Positions 1 to 8,768 of a DNA stretch of 64,000 bases are shown here, one piece after another (the stretch's first letter is position 1; each line of letters opens with the position of its first letter). The stretch covers positions 124,001 to 188,000 of the forward strand of contig JASMMA010000001.1 in assembly GCA_030748415.1 (NCBI GenBank). Direction: 5' to 3'. This DNA comes from Planctomycetota bacterium. Lineage in GTDB: Bacteria > Planctomycetota > UBA1135. The position numbers were made by a program, and so were the translations under genes. A model generated the notes under the pieces. It was not told where the DNA came from, ran no database searches, and saw only the letters and a list, made by a program, of their open reading frames with translations.

Positions 1-873
1 GTCTTTGACAAGTCGCCCAACAAATTTGTGATGGAAGGGGAAAAAGACCGAGATTCCAACCACGTCAGTAAGCTCACCGTTCGTGCGAATGATGGGTCAA
101 ATTTTTGGTTCGAGACACTGGAAATTCAGTACCAACTAATTATTGCTCAGGCTCCTACCGTTTTGTATGACAGTGGACCTGGAGATGCATTTAAATCTCA
201 TTGGGTGCGTACTTTTGCCCGCTCTGTGCTTCGAGACGAATTCGGCCGGTTTTCTGCTGAGGAGGTTGCTGACCCATCAAGCTATTCTGTGGCAACGCAA
301 AGGTCAACTGAGCGCTTAAATGATCTTTTGGAGCCTCATGGCGTTAAGGTCATTCAAATCATTACTCCAAAGCCGAAGTTCGAGACTGCATACGAAGATG
401 CCATTGAAGAGCGCAAAGTTGCGAACCAAGAAGTGGAGCGACTTAAGATCGAGGCCGAACAGCTCGTCTTGGAGCGAGAACGCCGACTTGCCAACATTGA
501 CCGAGACAAGGCAACCGACTACGAACAACTTCTGGGCCAATTGGAAGCCGAACGGATTGCTGCCGAGAAAGAGCGACTTGAGCTAGAAAAAAGTGCTGAT
601 GCATATTACATCTCTCAAGTCGCTGAGGGGAAAGCCTCTCTGCAACGGATGGCTCAGCAAGCAACTGCAAAGGAAGCCGAAGCGCGAAAAGAAGCTGAAG
701 GTCTGAATGCCAAAGTAAATTCTTTAGCTAAACAGGGCGACATTTTGGTTCGCGAAGCCATTGCAAAAAAATTGAATCAAATCAGATTTGAAATTATCCC
801 ATATCGCCGAGATCCTGCTCCGACTCGAATCGAGCACCTTGGTGCTGTGCCAGCCACCGGAGGAAAACGATGA
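1..873 (+). CDS. SPFH/Band 7 domain protein, 5' end cut by window
   Basis: The reading frame is open from the first base of the window, so the N-terminus (probably a membrane anchor and the first half of the band-7 domain) lies outside; the first in-frame ATG at 28 is unlikely to be the true start. About 291 codons are visible. The first ~130 residues look like the end of an SPFH domain (prohibitin/HflK/stomatin type), followed by a long charged coiled coil rich in Glu, Lys and Ala (about residues 130-245 from the window edge), and a short C-terminal tail. Such proteins form membrane-associated oligomers. It overlaps the next SPFH gene by 4 nt (ATGA), so the two are probably translated together and may form a hetero-oligomer, as HflK/HflC do. 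Family assignment is fairly sure; the exact role is unknown. Confidence 0.75.
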   Translation, partial: VFDKSPNKFVMEGEKDRDSNHVSKLTVRANDGSNFWFETLEIQYQLIIAQAPTVLYDSGPGDAFKSHWVRTFARSVLRDEFGRFSAEEVADPSSYSVATQRSTERLNDLLEPHGVKVIQIITPKPKFETAYEDAIEERKVANQEVERLKIEAEQLVLERERRLANIDRDKATDYEQLLGQLEAERIAAEKERLELEKSADAYYISQVAEGKASLQRMAQQATAKEAEARKEAEGLNAKVNSLAKQGDILVREAIAKKLNQIRFEIIPYRRDPAPTRIEHLGAVPATGGKR

Positions 874-1949
874 AAAATGCCCGTTTCTTAATTGCTCTAC
901 TCGCACTTTTGGTGTTGGTTCCAACCGTCTTTGCCCTTTGCTTCAAGAGGATTCCCCCGGATGTTATCGGCATTAAGCAAGCCCGCTGGGGTGGTGGCGG
1001 GATCATTCCAGAAGATAATCTTGCTGGATTTAAGTTGGGTATTTCCGGGTACCATTTGTGGCACTACCTACCTCGGGAAACTCACTTCCTTCACTTCACA
1101 AAATCTCGACCAGCAGGAAGAACACTTACCTTAATCGATTCCTGGAAGCCGTCTCAGGAAATTCGAACACGGGACAATAATGTGGTTTCGGTTGATATTT
1201 CCATTCCTTACCACATTATCCCAGGGCAGGGATTTAAGGTGGTTCAGGATGGTCTCAAACATGAATACCGAGACCGAGTGCAGTCCACTGTCGAGCGAGT
1301 AATTCGTTCCGAACTTTCAACCCTTTCTTCGGAAGACTTCCAAGACACGGATAGTCGACTTAAGCGTACTCAGCAAATCCTTCCGATATTGAATGTTCAG
1401 CTTGCTGAGTTTTACTGTAAAGCTGAGGGGATTCTGATTCGCCGGTTTGGTTTTTCAAATCAATACGAAGATAAACTCCAAGAGAAGCAACTGCTTCGTC
1501 AAAAAGCCAACCTTGACCAAGCTCTTGCTATGCAGGCGAATGAACAGAAAGTTGTGAACTTGATTGAGAGACAAATTGTTGCCGCAGAAAAAGCTTTGAA
1601 TGCAGACTGGGATTTCAAGTTGCAAGACAAGCAATCTGAATACCAAGTATTGCTTGCTGACATTGCGGCAAAGGCCCAAGTTTATTCTGCCACAAAGCGC
1701 GCAGAAGGAGAAGCCCAGCGAGACATCAACATTGCTGAAGGCCGCCTTGCATTGGATCAGTCGGAGGCGATTCGAAATGAACTTCGAACCTCTGCATTGA
1801 ATTCCGAAGGTGGGCGGATTCTTCTCGCACTGGAGGCCGCGGACAACTTGTCGATTCCAACGGTAACACTAAACAGTGATGACCCTTCTGTCCCCATGCT
1901 TCTTGACCTTGGAACTATGACGCGATTGTTAGTGGGTAAAGACAACTAA
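870..1949 (+). CDS. SPFH/Band 7 domain membrane protein
   Basis: 359 aa. An N-terminal hydrophobic segment (about residues 5-25) is followed by a beta-rich SPFH domain (about 30-200) with the typical pattern 'TRDNNVVSVDISIPYHI', then a coiled coil (about 205-320) rich in Ala, Glu and Gln that includes 'AEGEAQRDINIAEG', a sequence type common in flotillin/HflC-like tails. The start ATG overlaps the stop of the preceding SPFH gene by 4 nt. It is probably an anchored partner of that protein in one membrane scaffold. Specific names such as HflC or prohibitin are not assigned because the N-terminal region is divergent and no adjacent FtsH is seen. Confidence 0.75.
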   Translation: MKNARFLIALLALLVLVPTVFALCFKRIPPDVIGIKQARWGGGGIIPEDNLAGFKLGISGYHLWHYLPRETHFLHFTKSRPAGRTLTLIDSWKPSQEIRTRDNNVVSVDISIPYHIIPGQGFKVVQDGLKHEYRDRVQSTVERVIRSELSTLSSEDFQDTDSRLKRTQQILPILNVQLAEFYCKAEGILIRRFGFSNQYEDKLQEKQLLRQKANLDQALAMQANEQKVVNLIERQIVAAEKALNADWDFKLQDKQSEYQVLLADIAAKAQVYSATKRAEGEAQRDINIAEGRLALDQSEAIRNELRTSALNSEGGRILLALEAADNLSIPTVTLNSDDPSVPMLLDLGTMTRLLVGKDN

Positions 1950-1964
1950 GGGTTATTTCCCTGG

Positions 1965-3707
1965 ATGGCCTCCTCGTTTAGCCAGCGCATCCTTCAGCAT
2001 CCTGCCCCGGTGCTGGGGCTGTTGGCGGCCCTGGTTTCTGGTATTGCTTTTTCTGGAGCAGGTCTTTTTGGTGATGACACTGCATTCCTCCTTCGCTACA
2101 TCCCATCTCTAGAGAATTGGTCTGAGACTTGGAATCTACCCCCTTCTTTCCGGGATTGGTTTGGTGCTCTTCACCGACCTCTTTCGATTGCAAGCTGGCG
2201 ATTGGACCATCTGCTTTTCGGGGAGAACTGGGCGGGTTATCACTGGCATCAAGCCCTTTGGTTCGGTGCACTTGTTTTCGGGTTTACCGCCTTAACTTTT
2301 GAACTTCTCAATGCGTTGGGTCCAAATCTCGGCGGGCGCAGGACGCTTCGGGGGACTTGGGTAATTGGCTCTCTCTTTGCAGTCCACCCGGCCCATGTTG
2401 AAACAGCGGCTTGGATTGCTACGCGGCATGATGTCCTATTTGGCGCATTCCTTTGTTTCTCATTGTTAGCGACGGCTAAAAGTTTGAGAGCTGTGGACCC
2501 CTCTAAAGCAATGAAGTGGGCCTTGATTGCTGGCTTGACAGGATTCCTTTCAACGCAAGCAAAAGAAACTGGCTTTGTTTTCTTACCACTGGCAGCCTTG
2601 CTCTGCACTCAAGTTGCCTTCCGTGGCGATTTGCCCAACCGTCATCGGGCCTGGGTTTCTCTTTGGCCTTCTCTGTTAGCAGCCTTCCTAGGCCTTTTGC
2701 TTCGAGGCTCTTCAGGTGCCGAGGAGTTCCTGTCCTTCCATCCCGATGCTTTTGTTCGGTGGCTTTCAGCTACAGGATGGGCTTTCGACTTTTCGTTGCT
2801 TCCTCTTGAGCCTCGTTTATTCCACCCGACCCCGCCCTTGGGTTCTGGATGGCTCGCACTTAGCCTGGGATGTGTCTGGTTTGCCGTTGGCTGGAAGAGG
2901 CGCAAACATGACGGCTTAAGTCTTTTTGGTTTGGCTTTTGGTCTCCTTTGCTTGGCACCAACTTGGATGGTTGCTTTCCAACCTCTTATGGAAACCTTGG
3001 TGGCTGACCGTTATTTACTTTTGCCCATCGGGGGCATCCTTCTCGCTCTCGGGAGGCCTTTATCGATGCCAGGAAACCGCGTGCGTGCTGTTGTCTTTCT
3101 AGTCGGAGCCCTGTGGTTGAGCTTCAGCGTTCGATATGCCTGGACTTGGGCAGGGCCCCCTCAGGCGCTTGGGCTTCATGTTGCGCGCCATGCTCCCAGC
3201 AGCGTGGAAGCTCGGATAGGCGGGATTGCGAGGGCTTTGCGGGCTGGCAATTTGAAAGCTGCAAAAAAAATTCGTGATTTAGAACCAACTCCTGTCCCAT
3301 TTCATAGTCGAGATTTTCGCTTTAGAATGATGGACTTTTTGATTGCCTACCATGAGAAAGATTGGGAGCTTGCCAAGTTGACCTCTCAGCAACTCGCTGA
3401 AGCTGACCCCAACAATCCCTCTCGGTGGCACGAACTTGGAAATATACAGTGGCAAATGTTTTTGGATTTGTCCTCCAAGAATCCGAAAGGGCTGGCTCCC
3501 AAGAACTTACTTCTTGATGCGGAATCTTCCCTCGAAAGGGCGGTCAAGATTGATGGGAGACATTTCCGGTCCTGGCTTGTGTTGGGCCATGTTCGAGCCA
3601 GTCTTGGAAGGAGCATTGACGCCCGTGAGGCATTTTCTCGGGTATTGCATTATGGCGGCAGTACCGCCGAAGCAATGGAAGCCAAAGAAATGTTGACGCG
3701 TTTTTAG
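1965..3707 (+). CDS. Polytopic membrane protein with C-terminal TPR-like region (GT-C/TMTC-like)
   Basis: 580 aa. About ten hydrophobic segments span residues 15-400. The stretch 'HPAHVETAAWIATRHDVLFG' (about residues 142-161) matches the signature of bacterial GT-C type membrane proteins that are followed by tetratricopeptide repeats (related to eukaryotic TMTC O-mannosyltransferases). The acidic pair in 'GDDTAF' near residue 37 sits in the first extracytoplasmic loop, where GT-C enzymes place catalytic acids. After residue ~410 the protein becomes soluble and helical, with TPR-like pairs ('AEADPNNPSRWHELGNIQWQ'). Transfer of a lipid-linked sugar is inferred from family only. It begins 15 nt after the SPFH gene and its end overlaps the convergent antiporter gene by 4 nt. 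Confidence 0.6.
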   Translation: MASSFSQRILQHPAPVLGLLAALVSGIAFSGAGLFGDDTAFLLRYIPSLENWSETWNLPPSFRDWFGALHRPLSIASWRLDHLLFGENWAGYHWHQALWFGALVFGFTALTFELLNALGPNLGGRRTLRGTWVIGSLFAVHPAHVETAAWIATRHDVLFGAFLCFSLLATAKSLRAVDPSKAMKWALIAGLTGFLSTQAKETGFVFLPLAALLCTQVAFRGDLPNRHRAWVSLWPSLLAAFLGLLLRGSSGAEEFLSFHPDAFVRWLSATGWAFDFSLLPLEPRLFHPTPPLGSGWLALSLGCVWFAVGWKRRKHDGLSLFGLAFGLLCLAPTWMVAFQPLMETLVADRYLLLPIGGILLALGRPLSMPGNRVRAVVFLVGALWLSFSVRYAWTWAGPPQALGLHVARHAPSSVEARIGGIARALRAGNLKAAKKIRDLEPTPVPFHSRDFRFRMMDFLIAYHEKDWELAKLTSQQLAEADPNNPSRWHELGNIQWQMFLDLSSKNPKGLAPKNLLLDAESSLERAVKIDGRHFRSWLVLGHVRASLGRSIDAREAFSRVLHYGGSTAEAMEAKEMLTRF

Positions 3708-5410
3708 TTTTCGGTTTGGGGGCCATCTTGAAGTCGGGAATGCTCCAATTGGCTAACGAGCTGCAATAGATCTGCTTTTTCAACCATTCCTAAGTAGCGA
3801 GGGTTCTCCTTACTTTCAATCACCACTAAGTTGTTGCCTCTGTATTCAGAAAAGGCGGAGGCTGCTTCTTCTATGGTCGCAGAAGCAGGGAGAGAAACTT
3901 CCTCAACGCCCAGGGAGGTCAAGTCGCCTGCAATGACGAGGCTGGCCGCATGGGGGTCATAGGCTAGTTCCTCTAAGTCCCGAAGTCGGATCATTCCCAC
4001 AAACTCACCATCAGCATTTACTACTGGAAATTGGTTCGAGCGGGCGTGATTGGCATAGCGAAGAATGTCATCCATGGGGGCGCTTTCGGACAGAGGGGTG
4101 GTGGTTCCTCGCATCATCCTTCCCAAAGTAAATCCGGCCAGGTCAGCTGCTTTCCAGTTTCGGCGACCCCTAATGGAACGAAGAATGGAAGAGAAGAAAG
4201 AGGTTCCGCGCTCATCGCTACTTCGCACGAGAAGGTGGCCAATGTTTACTTCGCCAGCTGCGACTGCGACATGCTTGACAAGGAGGGGGCCGACTAATTC
4301 AAATAGAACAACAGCTCCTAGGATGATGTTGAGAAGAGTTTGCCCCAGCTCAGGGTTGTACTTCATAGCAACATGAGCCAGAGTGATGGCGACACCTGCT
4401 TGACAGAGCAAAGCAAGACCAACCGGCGGTGAGGAGCGGTCTTGTGGGTTCAAGAATTGGAGACCTGAGATTTTGAGGCCCGCTCTAGCCCCTGCCACCT
4501 TCCCAATGGTGCGGGCAAGAACATACACACCAGCAGCAATCCAATTCTCCGCCAGAAGGCCAAAATCTAAATGAATGCCAGATAAAACAAAGAAGGCAAC
4601 ATACGCGGGTGGCGCGAAAGCCCCCATTGATTTAGTAATGGGCTCGAAGTATCGCGACCGATTTGCAACGACTCCGCCCGTAACGAGGAAGGCCAGCATG
4701 TGGGGGACGCCCGTTACTTTGGAGGCCCCAATCGTGAGGGCAATGACCGCAAGAAGGGGGAGTGAGTAGTTACCATGCCCCGTTCGGTCTTGAATTACAA
4801 TCAGAGCATGGCCAGCAATGAGCCCGTAGAAAAGAGAGCCGAAAATATCCCAAACGGCAGCGGAAGGACCGACTTCACTCGTACCAGACAAAAACACCAA
4901 CAAAAGTAAGGCCAGTTCAAAGAAAAGGATAGACCAGACATTTGACAGGGCAGTAATAAGCTTGATTGCATCAGTGCTGGGGCCGTGGGCATCAAATTCA
5001 TCCAGCACAAGCAAAGTGGTTGCTGGGGCTATCGCAACAGCCATTACCCCAAGCAGGAGAGGGCCCGCAATCCCTGGGAGCACAGGCAGGGTAAAGAGGG
5101 CCACGCAGGTGAAAGAAAAAACGCTCTCGATACTGGAAAGAGTGAGTATTTTTTTTCCGACACCCCTTAGCTTTTCTGTACGGAATTGACCTCCGAGGAC
5201 AAAAAGAACCAAAGCCATGGCGATGTCGTTAACTGGGTCGGAAATAGCATGAATATGTTCATGCGGGAGAGAATCAAATACTTGAGGTCCAAGAAGAATG
5301 CCAGCTGAAATGTAGCCGGTCAATGTGGGCAGCCGTAAGAAACGAGCAACCTCACCACATATGGAGCCCACGACTAGGATGAGGCCAGCAGTTAGGAGTA
5401 AATCCTGCAT
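3704..5410 (-). CDS. Kef-type (CPA2) cation:proton antiporter with C-terminal CBS domains
   Basis: 568 aa from the chosen ATG. About 12-13 membrane segments (to residue ~400) include 'LPTLTGYISAGILLGPQVF' in the first hairpin, the usual CPA2 signature. The soluble tail holds a pair of CBS motifs (about 440-565: 'NQFPVVNADGEFVGMIRLRD' and a second half ending 'YLGMVEKADLL'), so adenine-nucleotide binding may regulate it; there is no RCK/TrkA-N domain. The ATG at 5410 starts one base after the polA stop (TAA C ATG) and gives the short cytoplasmic N-terminus normal for the family. Longer starts (TTG 5446, ATG 5440) would overlap polA and add residues before helix 1. It is the last gene of the recJ-polA operon. 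The ion (K+ or Na+) cannot be told from sequence. Confidence 0.85.
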   Translation of the reverse strand: MQDLLLTAGLILVVGSICGEVARFLRLPTLTGYISAGILLGPQVFDSLPHEHIHAISDPVNDIAMALVLFVLGGQFRTEKLRGVGKKILTLSSIESVFSFTCVALFTLPVLPGIAGPLLLGVMAVAIAPATTLLVLDEFDAHGPSTDAIKLITALSNVWSILFFELALLLLVFLSGTSEVGPSAAVWDIFGSLFYGLIAGHALIVIQDRTGHGNYSLPLLAVIALTIGASKVTGVPHMLAFLVTGGVVANRSRYFEPITKSMGAFAPPAYVAFFVLSGIHLDFGLLAENWIAAGVYVLARTIGKVAGARAGLKISGLQFLNPQDRSSPPVGLALLCQAGVAITLAHVAMKYNPELGQTLLNIILGAVVLFELVGPLLVKHVAVAAGEVNIGHLLVRSSDERGTSFFSSILRSIRGRRNWKAADLAGFTLGRMMRGTTTPLSESAPMDDILRYANHARSNQFPVVNADGEFVGMIRLRDLEELAYDPHAASLVIAGDLTSLGVEEVSLPASATIEEAASAFSEYRGNNLVVIESKENPRYLGMVEKADLLQLVSQLEHSRLQDGPQTEN

Positions 5411-5411
5411 G

Positions 5412-8150
5412 TTAATGGGCACTTGCCCAATCAGGTCCATGGCCAACTTCTACCTGGAGTGGAACATCTAAATCAGCAGCAGTTACCATTTCGTGTGTGA
5501 CTAGTGTAGAAAGTGCATCCAGTTCACCGGTAGGACATTCGAAAATAAGTTCATCGTGAACTTGAAGAAGCATCTGGGCTTGAAGGCCGGATGAACTAAG
5601 AGCAGAATCTACCTTGAGCATCGCTCGTTTGATGATGTCAGCAGCGGTTCCTTGGACGGGCATGTTTACGGCAATATTCTCTGCAGAGGCCCGAACGCGA
5701 CCGTCATCGGATTGAAGCTCAGGAACAGGGCGACGCCTTCCAAAGAGGGTGCGGACTTCCCCTGTCTCTTGCGCAGCCAGTAGGGTGGAGTCCAACCAGG
5801 ATCGAACTCCAGGCAGGGCATCGAAGTATGCGTCGATAAAGTCGCGTGCTTCCTGAAACGGTATCTTGAGTTCACGGGCTAGCCGCTGAGGGCCCATTCC
5901 ATAAAGTATTCCAAAATTGATTGTTTTAGCCCGAGCCCGCATCTCAGATGTCACTTGGTCTTGTGGCACATCAAATATTAAGCTTGCAGTCCGAGAGTGA
6001 ACATCGGCGCCATCCCGAAAGGCGTGAATCAGAGCCGGGTCCTTTGCCAGGTGGGCGACAACCCGGAGTTCAACCTGTGAATAGTCAGCTGACAGGAGCA
6101 TCCAGTCGGAATGTCGAGGAACGAAGGCGCGGCGGATTTCTTTGCCAAGCTCTGAGCGGATAGGAATGTTTTGAAGGTTTGGGTCAGAACTTGAAAGTCT
6201 GCCTGTACTTGCCACGGCTTGATGAAATGATGTATGGATGCAAGCGGTCTCAGGATGAATGTGGCCAGGGAGGGCTTCGACATAAGTTCCACGGAGTTTG
6301 CTTAAGTGTCGAAACTCCAACAAGCAATCAATAATTTCAATCCCGCGGTATCGCTCCAATGTTGCAGCATTTGTGGAGTAGCCTGTTTTTGTGCGTTTAA
6401 CCCGCTTGACTCCAGCAGCCTCTTGGATTTTTAATTTTTCAAACAGGATTGGGCCCAACTGTTTAGGGGAGTTGATGTTAAATGGCTCCCCTGAGATTGA
6501 AAAAATCGTGTTCTCGAGTTCTAATTGCCGCTTGGATAGAAAGCGTTCCATTTCCTTGAGGCGTTCGCGATCTACGCGAATTCCCCGAGCCTCCATTTTC
6601 TGAAGAACTTGAATCAATGGCATTTCGAGCTCCTCGAAGAGTTCGGTCGCACCGTTGTCTTGTAGTTCATGTTGGAGGGGCGAACGGAGCAACCATGTAG
6701 CTTGCGCATCTTCGCATGCATAGCGAGCAACAGTTTCAACAGGCAAGAGATCCATAGTAGTTTGGTTCTTCCCTTTTCCAATAAGTTCGGAGGTCGCAAT
6801 TTTCTTCAAGCCTAAATAACGAAGAGCGAGCGCATCTAAGTTGTGAGGGGAAAGGGGGTCAGCAAGAAAATGAGCCACCATGGTGTCGAAATCCCACCCC
6901 GATACAGGAGCGCCTGCACGCTCAAGAATGTGGGCATCATATTTTAGATTTTGTCCTACTTTAGGGATTGAGGCATCAGCAAGAACTGGAGCAAGAGCTT
7001 CGATAGGTGAACGACCCTCAAAATCCAAAAGCGGTGGGTCCAAGTTGAGTGGAACATACCAAGCAGTTTCTTCTTGCCAGCAAAAAGAAATCCCCACAAG
7101 GTTTGCGCGCCTTGGTTGAAGTGAAGTCGTTTCAGTATCGACTGCAAAGCCCTTCGAAGCCTGGAGCCCCTCAATCAGTTGGGCAAGAAGTTTCGGCGTA
7201 TTGACCAGTCGGTAATCTCTGTCTTCGGGCGAGGGCGATTGGCCTGTTTCTTGATTGGGGCTACTCGATGAGGACATTGCTTCCGTTGAAAAGCGAGCCT
7301 CCAAAGAATCAAATGAATGCCGCTTGCAAAAATCACAAAGGCCATCCAAGTCTCGGGGGAGGGGCGCGAGATTGTCCATTGCGCCGAGGTCCATATCAGT
7401 TTTCAAAGTAACTAATTGAAGGGCAAGCCGAACGGTTTCCCCATGTGCCTCGAGGTTCTCTCGGAGCTTTCCCTTTTCTTCAAGAGGGCCTTTCTCGAGG
7501 ACCGCAGAAAGGTCACCGTATTTTTCAAGAAGGGTTGTTGCGCGTTTGGGGCCAACTCCTGGCATGCCCTGGACATTGTCCGAACTGTCGCCAACCAAAG
7601 CTTGCCACTGGGCCATCAATTCAGGTCCAACACCAAATTTGTCTTTAACCTCTTGGGGGCCAAGTTCCGCAACGGGGTCATTTTTTCTAGGAGGCGGGCA
7701 CAGCCGCACGCGCGCTCCAACAACTTGGGCGAGGTCTTTGTCGCTTGCGCACAATCGGACATCGTGTCCGCTTTCAGCTCCCTGGACTGCAAGAGAAGCA
7801 AGAATGTCATCTGCCTCAAAGCCGGCTCGGTCTAGTTGGCATATTCCAAGGAGTTCAACCACTTCCCGCATCCATGGGAGTTGGACGCGTAAATCGTCAT
7901 CCATTCTCTCCCGAGTAGCCTTGTAATCTTTGCAAAGCTGATGCCGAAAAGTGGGTTCGCCGCGATCCCAGGCAACAGCAATTTTTTCAGCTGGTTCGGC
8001 TTCTAGGACGCGCAGAAGGCTCATGATGAAACCGTAAAGGGCTCCGCTTGGGCGACCTTCCGCATCGGTCAAATTTGGAATTGCAAAGAAGGCCCGAAAA
8101 GCAAGGGCAGTTCCGTCAATAACGAGAATCCGAGGCGGCGTGCTTTCCAT
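5412..8150 (-). CDS. polA: DNA polymerase I
   Basis: 912 aa, normal length for a full three-domain Pol I. The 5' nuclease (about 1-290) has 'GFEADDILASLA' and 'GDSSDNVQGMPGVGPKRA'. The 3'-5' exonuclease (about 310-490) keeps its acidic residues: 'VDTETTSL', 'GQNLKYDAHIL' and the YxxxD motif 'YACEDAQ', so proofreading is probably active. The polymerase (about 500-912) has motif A 'SADYSQVELR', the O helix 'RAKTINFGILYGMG' with Phe at the position that discriminates sugars, and motif C 'QVHDELIFE'. It fills gaps in repair and removes Okazaki primers. It begins 3 nt after the VTT gene and is followed one base later by the antiporter gene, so it sits inside one minus-strand operon. Confidence 0.98.
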   Translation of the reverse strand: MESTPPRILVIDGTALAFRAFFAIPNLTDAEGRPSGALYGFIMSLLRVLEAEPAEKIAVAWDRGEPTFRHQLCKDYKATRERMDDDLRVQLPWMREVVELLGICQLDRAGFEADDILASLAVQGAESGHDVRLCASDKDLAQVVGARVRLCPPPRKNDPVAELGPQEVKDKFGVGPELMAQWQALVGDSSDNVQGMPGVGPKRATTLLEKYGDLSAVLEKGPLEEKGKLRENLEAHGETVRLALQLVTLKTDMDLGAMDNLAPLPRDLDGLCDFCKRHSFDSLEARFSTEAMSSSSSPNQETGQSPSPEDRDYRLVNTPKLLAQLIEGLQASKGFAVDTETTSLQPRRANLVGISFCWQEETAWYVPLNLDPPLLDFEGRSPIEALAPVLADASIPKVGQNLKYDAHILERAGAPVSGWDFDTMVAHFLADPLSPHNLDALALRYLGLKKIATSELIGKGKNQTTMDLLPVETVARYACEDAQATWLLRSPLQHELQDNGATELFEELEMPLIQVLQKMEARGIRVDRERLKEMERFLSKRQLELENTIFSISGEPFNINSPKQLGPILFEKLKIQEAAGVKRVKRTKTGYSTNAATLERYRGIEIIDCLLEFRHLSKLRGTYVEALPGHIHPETACIHTSFHQAVASTGRLSSSDPNLQNIPIRSELGKEIRRAFVPRHSDWMLLSADYSQVELRVVAHLAKDPALIHAFRDGADVHSRTASLIFDVPQDQVTSEMRARAKTINFGILYGMGPQRLARELKIPFQEARDFIDAYFDALPGVRSWLDSTLLAAQETGEVRTLFGRRRPVPELQSDDGRVRASAENIAVNMPVQGTAADIIKRAMLKVDSALSSSGLQAQMLLQVHDELIFECPTGELDALSTLVTHEMVTAADLDVPLQVEVGHGPDWASAH

Positions 8151-8153
8151 GGA

Positions 8154-8768
8154 TTAGTGAACCTTTAAAAAATAAACAACGAGAATCAGTAAGAGAGTAA
8201 AAAGAATGGCGACACGATCGAACCACTTTTCAACCCAAACCAAAATAGGAGCGCCAAATAACCGAAGTAGGACTCCCTCGCTACCGAAGCGAAGGCCACG
8301 TCCAACAGTGGCTGCAAGTAAGAAAATTGAAAGGTCTTGGCCGAATGCACCGCCTGCTAGAGTGAATGCAATGTATGGAATAGGGGTGAGCGCAGCAGTA
8401 AACAAAATGAGCGCACCGTGTTCTTGGTAAAGGGCTTCAACTTTTGTCCAGTGTTCTTCTAATCCCCAAAGTTCAACAAGGTGGTTTCCAATGGAATCCA
8501 TCATGAAGGTTCCAATCACCCAACCGAAGGCACCTCCAGCAACAGAAAAGAAAGTGACTCCTATGGCGTAGCGAATGGCACGCGAAGGGCGGGCAGCACC
8601 CATAGCCATGAGTAAGGGATCGATGGGAATGGGAAAAAAGCTCGCCTCAGCGAAACTTAAGCCCCAAAGGCCAGGTTCAGCCCATCGTTTATCCGCAAGC
8701 CCGATGAGGAAGTCGTAAAGGCGGCGGTAGAAACGAAGAAGGTGACCAAGAATGGGGATACTGCTCAT
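8154..8768 (-). CDS. VTT-domain (YqaA/DedA-like) inner membrane protein
   Basis: 204 aa with about five hydrophobic segments. The motif 'FAEASFFPIPIDPLLMAMG' (about residues 40-58) and a second 'TPIPYIAFTLAGGAFG' match the two conserved re-entrant stretches of the VTT/SNARE-associated (DedA, YqaA) superfamily, members of which move phospholipid carriers across the membrane. The substrate of this one is unknown. Its start overlaps the recJ stop by 4 nt and polA follows after 3 nt, so it is translationally coupled to DNA-repair genes although no functional link is obvious. Confidence 0.8.
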   Translation of the reverse strand: MSSIPILGHLLRFYRRLYDFLIGLADKRWAEPGLWGLSFAEASFFPIPIDPLLMAMGAARPSRAIRYAIGVTFFSVAGGAFGWVIGTFMMDSIGNHLVELWGLEEHWTKVEALYQEHGALILFTAALTPIPYIAFTLAGGAFGQDLSIFLLAATVGRGLRFGSEGVLLRLFGAPILVWVEKWFDRVAILFTLLLILVVYFLKVH